Origin: JANNVK01 sp031414415
Lineage (GTDB): Bacteria; Acidobacteriota; Blastocatellia; Pyrinomonadales; Pyrinomonadaceae
DNA: 64,000 bases
Assembly: GCA_031414415.1 (NCBI GenBank)
Contig: JANNVK010000192.1
Location: 8,731-72,730 of the forward strand
Reading direction: 5' to 3'
In this document: piece by piece, positions 31,748 to 39,548 of the stretch
Layout: each line of letters starts with the position of its first letter
How positions within the stretch are numbered: position 1 is the first letter of the stretch
Notes under the pieces: generated by a model
Told to the model about the DNA's origin: nothing
Seen by the model: only the letters and a program-made list of their open reading frames with translations
Databases searched by the model: none
Position numbers and translations under genes: made by a program

Positions 31748-32329
31748 TTATTCAAATAATTCGTCAACTTCAAACGTCCAAATAGGTAAAGCGGATTCAG
31801 CGGTAGCGACTTCGCCGCGTTTAAAGATTCGTGGTGTGTCAGGATTTTCGGAATCGTAGGCTTTGACAACTTCTTCGCTCAATAAATCAACATCCCAAAC
31901 TACTATTGTGCCAGCCGCAAAATAATCGTAACGCTTTTGTTTGATTGCTTCTTCTGCCATTTTACCGTAATCATTTTCGCTACGGACTTCAACGGCAAAA
32001 ATCGGTGAGCCGTGTAAAAATTTCATTCCTGTCCGCTCATTTGTGTAGAATGAAGCGTCAGGACTGAAAGATTTTCGATTTGGTAAATCAACCAAAAAAC
32101 CGACATTATCACCGTAAGCAATTCCTAGTTTCGCTCTTCGTTGAAAGAGTTTGAGGCTGACCAACAGATTAGCTGCTGCCGTGCCGGGTTTATCTCCTGT
32201 TGACATAAATTCTACGATTTCTCCATTTACAATTTCAGCTTTGCCTTCAGTGCGGTAGAGTTTTTCAACTAGAGATTCAATCGAAACTCTTTTCGTTCTT
32301 GGCATTTCAATTAATAAAGTCATACTCAT
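31748..32329 (-). CDS. Uma2-family (DUF820) restriction-endonuclease-like protein
   Basis: A 193-residue protein with the Uma2 layout: KAEIVNGEIVEFMSTG, then FLVDLPNRKSFSPDASFY, then PIFAVEVRSENDYG…KRYDYFAAGTIVVWDVD, i.e. the PD…E.R/K core of the nuclease fold. Family members are numerous in cyanobacteria and acidobacteria; function is not established. Second ATG at residue 3 possible. Monocistronic. Confidence 0.88.
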   Translation of the reverse strand: MSMTLLIEMPRTKRVSIESLVEKLYRTEGKAEIVNGEIVEFMSTGDKPGTAAANLLVSLKLFQRRAKLGIAYGDNVGFLVDLPNRKSFSPDASFYTNERTGMKFLHGSPIFAVEVRSENDYGKMAEEAIKQKRYDYFAAGTIVVWDVDLLSEEVVKAYDSENPDTPRIFKRGEVATAESALPIWTFEVDELFE

Positions 32330-32462
32330 TTACCTCTGAGAAATTTAAGAATTTTGTGGAACATTCTATGACTGAATCATACCATTTCAGATAAATTACG
32401 TCTATATTTCTAAATACCTAGACAAATACGCCGATTTCTCAAGGTTTTTCCTTCAAAAACAA

Positions 32463-32490
32463 TTGACAATTTCTATATTTGCATTAGAAT
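32463..32490 (+). promoter_or_regulatory. Sigma-70-type promoter before the peptidoglycan-binding-like gene
   Basis: TTGACA (32463-32468) and TAGAAT (32485-32490) are separated by 16 bases. The leader that follows is about 50 bases long and ends in AGGAGA before ATG. The strength of both boxes suggests high constitutive expression. Confidence 0.65.
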
Positions 32491-32545
32491 AACGACACGG
32501 AAAAAGTTAAGCCCCAAAAGTTTCCCCAAATTTAGGAGAAAATAT

Positions 32546-33136
32546 ATGAAAAAATTAGTTTACGCAATAGCTTTATCTCTATTTTTGAGTTTCGCTATTT
32601 TTGCACAAGATACCGCACCAAAACCGACACCAAAACCCGAAATGGCAAAGACTACAAAGCCTAGAAAACCTTCTTTCCGAGCAACAAAAGATCAAGTAAT
32701 GACCGCTCAAAAGATGCTCAAATTAACTGAAACCGGAAAAAATAATCCTGAGACAAAAACAGCTATCAAAAAATATCAGGCTGATAATGGTTTAAAAACT
32801 AATGGAAGTTTAAATCGTGAAACATTAGAAAAAATGGGAATTGATTTGACCGATAAGCAAAAATCAATGCCGATGAAAACAGCTTCAATGGATAAACCGA
32901 TAAAAGACTCGTCCGGAAAAGCTCCTCGTAAAGCTGTTTTCCGAGCCTCGAAAGAACAAATAATGCAGGTTCAAAAAATGTTGAAGGTTGAAGAAACAGG
33001 GAAGTTAAACGACACAACTCGCGAAGCAATCAAAAAATATCAAGACACAAATGCCGTCAAAGTTACAGGAACTTTGAATAAAGAAACTTTGGTTAAAATG
33101 GGTGTTGAGTTAACTGATAAACAAAAAGAGTATTAA
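32546..33136 (+). CDS. Exported protein with two peptidoglycan-binding-like repeats
   Basis: A 196-residue protein with signal peptide (hydrophobic 4-19, FAQ at 20) and two near-identical domains of about 60 residues. Each reads FRATKDQVMTAQKMLKLTETGK…TKTAIKKYQADNGLKTNGSLNRETLEKMGI or its close copy. This is the PG_binding_1-like helical repeat. A Pro/Lys-rich linker precedes each. It probably sits in the periplasm on peptidoglycan. A strong promoter lies upstream and a strong terminator downstream, so it is a single-gene unit. Confidence 0.8.
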   Translation: MKKLVYAIALSLFLSFAIFAQDTAPKPTPKPEMAKTTKPRKPSFRATKDQVMTAQKMLKLTETGKNNPETKTAIKKYQADNGLKTNGSLNRETLEKMGIDLTDKQKSMPMKTASMDKPIKDSSGKAPRKAVFRASKEQIMQVQKMLKVEETGKLNDTTREAIKKYQDTNAVKVTGTLNKETLVKMGVELTDKQKEY

Positions 33137-33156
33137 ATCCAATAACTTACAATTTA

Positions 33157-33195
33157 AAAAAGACTGTTGAAATTTTATTTTTCAACAGTCTTTTT
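33157..33195. terminator. Bidirectional terminator
   Basis: AAAAAGACTGTTGAA and TTCAACAGTCTTTTT form a perfect 15-bp stem around a short T-rich loop. A and T runs on the two sides allow use by both the plus-strand gene ending at 33136 and the minus-strand anti-sigma gene ending at 33206. Confidence 0.9.
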
Positions 33196-33205
33196 ATATG
33201 TTTAA

Positions 33206-33607
33206 TTATTTTTCATCTTTACTATCGTCTAATTCATCTTCGGGCTCTTGATGTGCAAAAACTTCACCAATAGAATTTCCAAAAATTCTTGAAAATAGAC
33301 TTGTAATTACTTCTGAAATTTTTACAGGCTCAGAACTCAACGAAACTGCGGGAATGGCTTCAGCAAATGAAAGTTCCAATTTTACTAATTCGGCGGTTAC
33401 TTGTCTGCAAAAAGAGCATCCAACCAAATGATTAATAATCGGTTGTGACTCAACTTTATTTAATTGACCTTCAATAAATGCATTTAATGAATCTTCGTCA
33501 AGATGTGTTTCAATCAAAACCGTCGTGGTTGAGCGAACCTTCAAAAATCCATCAAGTAAAAATGCGATTTGTGAATTATCTTTTGTAATATTCTTTATGT
33601 TGTTCAT
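33206..33607 (-). CDS. Putative zinc-finger anti-sigma factor
   Basis: A 133-residue cytoplasmic protein. HLDEDSLNAFIEGQLNKVESQPIINHLVGCSFCRQVTAELVKLE matches the anti-sigma ZAS pattern (H…HxxxCxxC). The acidic tail is EPEDELDDSKDEK. No membrane segment is present, so it would be a soluble type. It follows the sigma-like gene by 94 bases on the same strand, the usual position of the cognate anti-sigma. Confidence 0.7.
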   Translation of the reverse strand: MNNIKNITKDNSQIAFLLDGFLKVRSTTTVLIETHLDEDSLNAFIEGQLNKVESQPIINHLVGCSFCRQVTAELVKLELSFAEAIPAVSLSSEPVKISEVITSLFSRIFGNSIGEVFAHQEPEDELDDSKDEK

Positions 33608-33701
33608 AAAACCAATTCTCCCAAATATAAAGACGCAATGTAAAATCTATTTTGCGTAACAAAAATTTAATAGGGGGAAATTTTTATTGTGCTTTCTAAT
33701 A

Positions 33702-34706
33702 TTATCTTTTAAGTAAATTTTTATAAAGACTACTACTTGCTAAGTCTTTTGTTGCCAACTGCATACAGATTCCGATTTCTTCCGATTTAAGTCCGGCTTG
33801 AGTTTGTAAATCGTTCTTAAAATATTTCAAAACCTTGCCGTAAGTCTTTTCTAGCCATCGCATAACTGTTGATTCGTGAATTTTTGTATCAGGGTTTTGT
33901 TCACGGTTTGCAGATTTTCTTTGAAACCAACTTCGTAATTCTGATTCAGGTTCCTGAACAAGAAGCGAAATTTCACGCAATTTTAAATTATCAACATGAT
34001 AATAAAGTAACAAAAGTTTTTCGTGATTTTCAAGATTTGCAAAAGCATCTTCAATCGCAGAAACAGTTACTTTTCGGTAACGGTCAATCGTAATCTGATC
34101 GAGCATTGTCTCTTCGCCGCCCAGATTTTGTTCAGCGAAACTTGCGTGGGCTAACCCTTCGCCCAGATTTTCGGTCATTTCATCAAGCGAAACTTCGTCG
34201 TGGCTTGTGCGGTGTAAATCGACGAGCGAATGCCAGACAATTGTCCGCAACCAACCTCGTAAACTTCCTTTTCCGCTGTATGATGCAAACTTTGAAACAC
34301 GTTCGCCGTCAACTACTCGGGTGCCATAAAGTTCAACATAGACAGTGTCAACAACGTCTTGAGCGTCTGCTTCTGACCTTGCTAAATGTCTGGAAACTCG
34401 TTCTAAATATCCGCGATGGTTTTGATCAAATTCCCACCAGGCTCGCTCGTTTCCGTTAGAACAAGCCATTGCCATAAATAAATCTTCAGCTTGAATTTCA
34501 CAAAGAAAAGTCTTTATTTCATCCGAATTAGGTTTGTTATTTTCTTTAAAAAGATACTTTTTGGCAGTTTTTTTGAGTGTATCATTGAAGCATTTGTTTT
34601 TTACTCCAAAATTAGGCATATTTTCAGCACATCGCGAATAGATTTCATCCATTACGACTTCGCAATTTTCTAAAAGAGAATCATACAAAGCTAGTTCGGG
34701 CGACAT
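33702..34706 (-). CDS. ECF-like RNA polymerase sigma factor
   Basis: From ATG 34706 the product has 334 residues. The middle has sigma region 2 (RAWWEFDQNHRGYLERVSRHLARSEADAQDVVDTVYVELYG… GKGSLRGWLRTIVWHSLVDLHR). Region 4-like sequence follows (AFANLENHEKLLLLYYHVDNLKLREISLLVQEPESELRSWF). It is longer than ordinary ECF factors, with a roughly 80-residue N-terminal and a C-terminal extension, as in some acidobacterial families. It should redirect transcription when released by the anti-sigma encoded after it. The signal is unknown. Confidence 0.8.
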   Translation of the reverse strand: MSPELALYDSLLENCEVVMDEIYSRCAENMPNFGVKNKCFNDTLKKTAKKYLFKENNKPNSDEIKTFLCEIQAEDLFMAMACSNGNERAWWEFDQNHRGYLERVSRHLARSEADAQDVVDTVYVELYGTRVVDGERVSKFASYSGKGSLRGWLRTIVWHSLVDLHRTSHDEVSLDEMTENLGEGLAHASFAEQNLGGEETMLDQITIDRYRKVTVSAIEDAFANLENHEKLLLLYYHVDNLKLREISLLVQEPESELRSWFQRKSANREQNPDTKIHESTVMRWLEKTYGKVLKYFKNDLQTQAGLKSEEIGICMQLATKDLASSSLYKNLLKR

Positions 34707-34764
34707 TTTTGTCTTCACATTGTAAACGAAAAAAGCTAAATTAGCGAGCAAACATTAGGACGTG

Positions 34765-36594
34765 TTATTGACCAGAAATTTGCGTAGTTTCTTCGCTTAA
34801 ATCGGCGTATTGAAGCTGATAAAGCCGCCAATACAAACCTTTTTCACTAAGCAACTCTTGATGTGAACCAATTTCACGAAGTTCGCCATGATGTAAAACG
34901 ATAATCGTTTCGCAGCGTTGAATTGTTGAAAGCCGATGAGCAACGACAATCGAAGTTCTGGCTTCCATAACGCGGTTAACTGCTTGCTGAATAAGCTGTT
35001 CCGTCTCTGTGTCGATTGAACTTGTTGCTTCATCCAAGATTAAAATTGTCGGTTCAAAAGCCAATGCACGAGCAAATGAAACGAGTTGTTTTTGCCCGAC
35101 GGAAAGTCCGGCACCGCGTTCTTTTACTTCGGTTTGATATTTTTCAGGAAGTTTATCGATAAATTCGTGAGCGTGAACTTCTTTTCCTGCCCAAACAATT
35201 TTTTCATTGTTGATTGAATCATTTCCGAGCCGAATATTGTTTTCAATTGAGCCGCTGAAAAGAAAAACATCTTGCAAAACAACTGCAAAATTTTCACGCA
35301 AATCATTCAAATCCCAATTGCGAACGTCAACACCATCCAGCAAAATCCTGCCTTTTTGAATATCATAAAATCGCATTATCAAATTAGTAATCGTTGTTTT
35401 TCCAGAACCTGTGTGTCCAACCAAAGCGACGGATTTTCCGGCATCAACTGTGAAAGAAACGTCTTTTAAAATCCAATTTTCTTTTTTATAGGCAAACCAA
35501 ACATTTTCAAATTCAATTTTTCCAATCGCTCGACCTGATTTTTTGGGTTCTTTTGGAGTTTCAATTGTCACCGGCAAATCAAGCAGTAAAAAAATTCGAT
35601 GTGAGGCGACAATTGCAGCTTGCAACACATTAAATTTGTCTGAAAGATCGCGAATTGGTTGAAAAAGTAAGCCGGAATATTGAACAAAAGCAATGACAAC
35701 GCCAATTGTTACGGCTTTTTCGTTTGCCGAAAGATTTGTCAGAATTTCATAACCGCCAAACCAAATTACGACTGCAATTCCGATTGCACCGATAAAATCG
35801 ACCATTGGATAAAAAATTGAATAATAATAAATTGTTTCGAGATTTGCGGCTCTGTAATCGTTGTTAATGTCGTGAAAATTGCGTTTGGCTTTTTCCTCGG
35901 CGTTAAAAAGTTGGACGGTTGAAGCACCGGAAATGTGTTCTTGCAAAAACGCATTGAGCTTCGCAGTTCTGGTTCGAACTTTGTCGAAACCTTCGCGTGC
36001 GTGTTTGCGAAACCAATTTGTTGCGATAAATAAAAGCGGAACTGTGAACAACGAAACAAGTGCGAGTTTCCAATCCATCGCGAACATAAACCCAATGATT
36101 GCAAAGATTATGACCAAATCTCCGAGAACGTCAATCACGCCGGAAGTGAAAAGTTCATTGAGAGAATCAACGTCTGATGTAATTCTTGTGATGACACGCC
36201 CGACCGGATTTTTATCGTAATAAGCAACTTCTTGCCGTTGTAATTTGGTGAAAATTTCTGTCCGAATATCAAACATCACTTTTTGACCAACTCTGTTGAG
36301 CAAAATTTCTTGCGTATATTGAAAGATAAAACGGAAAAAAAGCACAAAGAAAAACGCCACAACGAAAAGTGAGAAACCTTCTAATTGCTTGGGAACAATA
36401 TAATTATCAACCGCATATTGTATAAATTTTGGCGACAAAGCACCGAGAATATTTAAGACAACGGTCATTGCCAAAGCAACAAAAACCGTTCCTTTGTAAG
36501 GTTTCAAATATCTAAAAAGACGCTTCGCAACTCCGTAATCGTAAGTTTTTCCTATCGCTTCTTCGTCTTGTTTGTTTTTTTCTTCGTCAGCCAT
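34765..36594 (-). CDS. ABC exporter (MsbA/MDR type half transporter)
   Basis: A 609-residue protein with six membrane segments in the first 330 residues. Then comes an ATPase domain: Walker A GHTGSGKTT, Q-loop VVLQDVFLFSGSI, signature LSVGQKQLV, Walker B ILILDEATSSID, H-loop VAHRLST. The intact catalytic Glu and one-chain layout suggest a homodimeric multidrug or lipid exporter. The gene starts 16 bases after the stop of the sugar-kinase gene, so they may be cotranscribed. Confidence 0.92.
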   Translation of the reverse strand: MADEEKNKQDEEAIGKTYDYGVAKRLFRYLKPYKGTVFVALAMTVVLNILGALSPKFIQYAVDNYIVPKQLEGFSLFVVAFFFVLFFRFIFQYTQEILLNRVGQKVMFDIRTEIFTKLQRQEVAYYDKNPVGRVITRITSDVDSLNELFTSGVIDVLGDLVIIFAIIGFMFAMDWKLALVSLFTVPLLFIATNWFRKHAREGFDKVRTRTAKLNAFLQEHISGASTVQLFNAEEKAKRNFHDINNDYRAANLETIYYYSIFYPMVDFIGAIGIAVVIWFGGYEILTNLSANEKAVTIGVVIAFVQYSGLLFQPIRDLSDKFNVLQAAIVASHRIFLLLDLPVTIETPKEPKKSGRAIGKIEFENVWFAYKKENWILKDVSFTVDAGKSVALVGHTGSGKTTITNLIMRFYDIQKGRILLDGVDVRNWDLNDLRENFAVVLQDVFLFSGSIENNIRLGNDSINNEKIVWAGKEVHAHEFIDKLPEKYQTEVKERGAGLSVGQKQLVSFARALAFEPTILILDEATSSIDTETEQLIQQAVNRVMEARTSIVVAHRLSTIQRCETIIVLHHGELREIGSHQELLSEKGLYWRLYQLQYADLSEETTQISGQ

Positions 36595-36609
36595 AAAATC
36601 TAAATCTTC

Positions 36610-37548
36610 TCAACTAAAACTTAATAATTCGCGTAATTCTTCAATATTCGGCAAGGAAGTTCTCGCACCGATTTCACGACATTTAAGAGCCGCAACGCCA
36701 TTCGCCATTCTTGCAGATTCTTCGACATTTTCGCCTTTCAATAAACCGTAAAGCAACCCAACTCGAAATGCATCGCCAGCTCCGGTTGTATCTTTGCAGC
36801 CATTTGGGACTTCAAAACCTGGCGTTTTGATAAACGTATTATCGCACAATAATAGCGAACCTTTGTCGCCCAATGTCATTCCAACAATGCCGCAACCGAA
36901 ACGCGATTTTATCTCAAGCAACGCTTTTTTTTTGTCTTTAATTCCAACTAATTTCTCCGGAAATTCTTGCGATGAAATTAACATATCAACTGATTTCAAA
37001 AGTGTTGTAATTCCATCGAAAATATTATCGACATCAATGGAAACTATTGTGTTTGATAAACTTGCGGCTTTTGCCAGTTTCAGACAAGCAGCTGTGTCGT
37101 GTGGTGTAAAATGCAAAATTTTGCCAAGAGAGGCAGTTTCAATTTGCACATTTTCTTCGTTAATTGAGAGCTTAGAATCGCGATCCCAAATCACAGTTCG
37201 CTCACCATTTCTGCGATCAATTATGATGTAAGCAATTTGGGTTTTAGCGTTTTTTACTTGTTTAGCGAACGCGACATCAACACCTTCGTCGTTCATCGTT
37301 TTTAATCCAAATTTTCCGTCAGCATCATCGCCAAAATTACCAATATAAGTAGTTTTTAAACCCAAACGCTGAAGTCCGACCATTGTTGTCGCAATTTCTC
37401 CGCCGGCAAATTTGTAATGCTCAGAAAGCTGAATTTTCCCGTATTTTTCAGGATATTCAGGCACAACAATTAAGTAATCAACTGCGTTTGTTCCAAAACC
37501 AACTGCATCAAATTGTTTATTTCTTGCTAATTTGAAAGGAAATTTCAT
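36610..37548 (-). CDS. PfkB-family carbohydrate kinase
   Basis: A 312-residue ribokinase-like enzyme. N-terminal signature VGFGTNAVDYLIVVPEYPEKYGKIQ…FAGGEIATTMVGLQRLGLKTTYIGNFGDD and the C-terminal anion-hole/catalytic motif KDTTGAGDAFRVGLLYGL (catalytic Asp in GAGD) are complete. It phosphorylates a sugar or nucleoside; which one cannot be read. It precedes the ABC exporter in the same direction. Confidence 0.9.
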   Translation of the reverse strand: MKFPFKLARNKQFDAVGFGTNAVDYLIVVPEYPEKYGKIQLSEHYKFAGGEIATTMVGLQRLGLKTTYIGNFGDDADGKFGLKTMNDEGVDVAFAKQVKNAKTQIAYIIIDRRNGERTVIWDRDSKLSINEENVQIETASLGKILHFTPHDTAACLKLAKAASLSNTIVSIDVDNIFDGITTLLKSVDMLISSQEFPEKLVGIKDKKKALLEIKSRFGCGIVGMTLGDKGSLLLCDNTFIKTPGFEVPNGCKDTTGAGDAFRVGLLYGLLKGENVEESARMANGVAALKCREIGARTSLPNIEELRELLSFS

Positions 37549-37681
37549 AAATTAATAGAAAAAATTAACACAATTCCTTGCCAAAATCTTGTCGAAAAGG
37601 TTAGATTGACTTACAGAAATCAAACGAGTTAAGAAACTATCGTTTGTTTCATAAATATCAAAATAAATTTGGAGTGTTTTA

Positions 37682-37888
37682 ATGCCTAATACAGCTTGTC
37701 CTGAATGTGAAGAGAGTGTTTTTGTCGATGCCGAATCGGAACAAGGAGACGTAATTACTTGCGATGAATGTGGTGCGAAATTAGAACTTGTCGGTCTTGA
37801 CCCGATTGAGTTAGATATTACAAAAGGCGATCGTGACCGAGATTATGACGATTATGATGAAAATGATTTTGACAGTGAACGCTATTAA
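37682..37888 (+). CDS. LysW-like zinc protein with atypical tail
   Basis: A 68-residue acidic protein. CPEC (6-9) and CDEC (27-30) bind zinc; VITCDECGAKLELVGLDPIELD matches LysW/ArgW amino-group carrier proteins. True LysW ends in an EDWGE-type tail whose last Glu carries the substrate. Here the tail is GDRDRDYDDYDENDFDSERY, ending in Tyr. No lysine- or arginine-biosynthesis gene is near. It may be a repurposed or inactive LysW. GGAG lies before the ATG. Confidence 0.8.
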   Translation: MPNTACPECEESVFVDAESEQGDVITCDECGAKLELVGLDPIELDITKGDRDRDYDDYDENDFDSERY

Positions 37889-37911
37889 TTTAATAACTAC
37901 AAAATTTTACT

Positions 37912-38136
37912 ATGAATTATCACAACATAATCACAATTGAACACGGTAAACGCGGCGGCAAACCTTGCATTCGTGGAATGCGAATGACGGTTTATGATGT
38001 GCTCGAATACCTAGCTTCGGGAATGACAACGCAAGATATTTTAGACGATTTTCCTTATTTGACTCATGATGACATTATGGCTTGTCTTGCTTTTGCTGCC
38101 GACCGAGAAAAGAATTTGTTGGTGGTGCAGGCGTGA
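37912..38136 (+). CDS. DUF433 antitoxin-like protein, second copy
   Basis: A 74-residue DUF433 protein: ITIEHGKRGGKPCIRGMRMTVYDVLEYLASGMTTQDILDDFPYLTHDDIMACLAFAADREKN, the standard family sequence. Its TGA overlaps the GTG start of the DUF5615 gene. It is not a recent duplicate of the pair at 4645, since the residues differ clearly. Confidence 0.9.
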   Translation: MNYHNIITIEHGKRGGKPCIRGMRMTVYDVLEYLASGMTTQDILDDFPYLTHDDIMACLAFAADREKNLLVVQA

Positions 38137-38471
38137 GCGTAAAGTTGCTTTTTGACCAAAACCTTTCACCGAAACTTATCAGTCGTTTAGCTGATTTGTA
38201 TCCAATTTCCGAACATCTTGAATTAATTGGACTTGGAGCCGCAGATGATGTTTTGGTTTGGGAGCACGCCAAACAAAATGATTTGACGATTGTTACGAAA
38301 GATTCGGATTTTGCCGATTTAAGCGTTTTTCGAGGGTTTCCACCAAATGTCATTTGGATTAGACGCGGGAATTGCTCAACCAATAACATCGAAGAAATTT
38401 TGCGTAAGCATCAAAACGAGATTGAAGATTTGACGACCGATGAAGTTTCGGGAATCTTGACGTTGTTTTAA
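38133..38471 (+). CDS. DUF5615 PIN-like toxin, full length
   Basis: From GTG 38133 (MSVKLLFDQNLSPKLISRLADLYP) 112 residues. Acidic residues are in LLFDQNLS, DDVLVWEHAK, TIVTKDSDFADL; then GFPPNVIWIRRGNCST. Complete to the C-terminus (…SGILTLF). In contrast to the copy at 4860 there is no premature stop. The earlier ATG at 38082 in this frame lies inside the DUF433 gene and is not used. Confidence 0.88.
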   Translation: MSVKLLFDQNLSPKLISRLADLYPISEHLELIGLGAADDVLVWEHAKQNDLTIVTKDSDFADLSVFRGFPPNVIWIRRGNCSTNNIEEILRKHQNEIEDLTTDEVSGILTLF

Positions 38472-38509
38472 GTGGTTTTGAATCACAACTTATTAAGATT
38501 AGCAAATTT

Positions 38510-39200
38510 ATGAAAACTACTGTTGAGAATGATGTCCAAAGTAAATTAGTGAAATTAGGCGTTGTTGATTCTAAAATTAATTGTGAAGAAAGTTTGCGTT
38601 CAGGCTTTATATTTGGTCTATGGACAAGATATGAGATGAGAGAAGTCCAGGGATTTGATTATTTAGAATCTTTCTTAAATAACATAAATGTTGAAATTGA
38701 AGAGTTAAATAAACTAGAGAACGATACAGAACGACTTGAATTAATAACTGAAGTGCTGTCAAAGCAAAAGAATGAATTCAGATTATGGTTCAAAGTTGGA
38801 TTATGGACATAAATTTATACTTGGTTATTAGGACACGATTATCATGCGACCGAAACAGAAGAGGCTCGTTCGTTGATTCTTGAAAATACAGATATAAGAA
38901 AAGCAGGAAGTAATTTTATTGGAAGCCTGCAAGATTTAGATTGGTCGCCTGCTAAAATTGAAAGTTTTAATCTTGATAAAATAACCCCCTTTTTTACATG
39001 AAAAAGGACTAAGAAAATGGGCAGGAAACCCGGACATGGCTGTTATGAGCGATTTACGCTATGAAGCAAGATTATTGGATTTGAAAGCCAAAGAAGACAA
39101 TACTGAGAGTAGAGCGAAGTCCGCATTTAAGGAATTAATTTCAGGAATTCCGGTTGTAGGCAAGTCAATCGCAATTATGATTTTTGGAAACAAAAAATAA
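38510..39200 (+). pseudogene. Broken gene of unknown family (one stop, one frameshift)
   Basis: The first 100 codons (MKTTVENDVQSKLVKLGVVDSK…) end at TAA 38810-38812. The same frame reads on for about 60 codons (IYTWLLGHDYHATETEEARSL…IESFNLDKITPFF). Then, if one T is removed from the run CCCCCTTTTTT near 38985-38995, it continues LHEKGLRKWAGNPDMAVMSD…IPVVGKSIAIMIFGNKK to TAA at 39200. So a protein of about 229 residues has been broken twice. The second break is in a homopolymer and could be a sequencing error. No family recognised. Confidence 0.6.
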
Positions 39201-39548
39201 CTCTGTCAAATTAACTATCTAAATTTTGCCTTCCAAATTTGTTTTAAAACAATTTAAATTCAATAAAAATTTATTTTAAGTCTCACTTTTCATACAACCT
39301 ATTTCAAAAACATAATAACCATAGTGTTAAACAATAAAACAACATACTAAACATTTATAATATTATTTTATTGTTTTTTTGTGTCGATATAAGTTATTAT
39401 TAATACAGAGTTTGAGGTTTGTAGTATTTAAAGAAAACACTCAAAAACTTTCTCGTGTCAAACAACTCAATTTAATCTCAAATTCTTAAAATAAAGCCAT
39501 TTCAAGATTCATCAATTCTCCAATGATTTGTCGGAGTAACAATAAAAA
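39201..39548. other. AT-rich intergenic stretch
   Basis: About 350 very AT-rich bases with no reading frame, hairpin or repeat that I can support. A GGAG about 12 bases before the GTG at 39549 is the only likely functional site; the promoter of the c-di-GMP gene should be here but cannot be pinned down. Confidence 0.5.
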
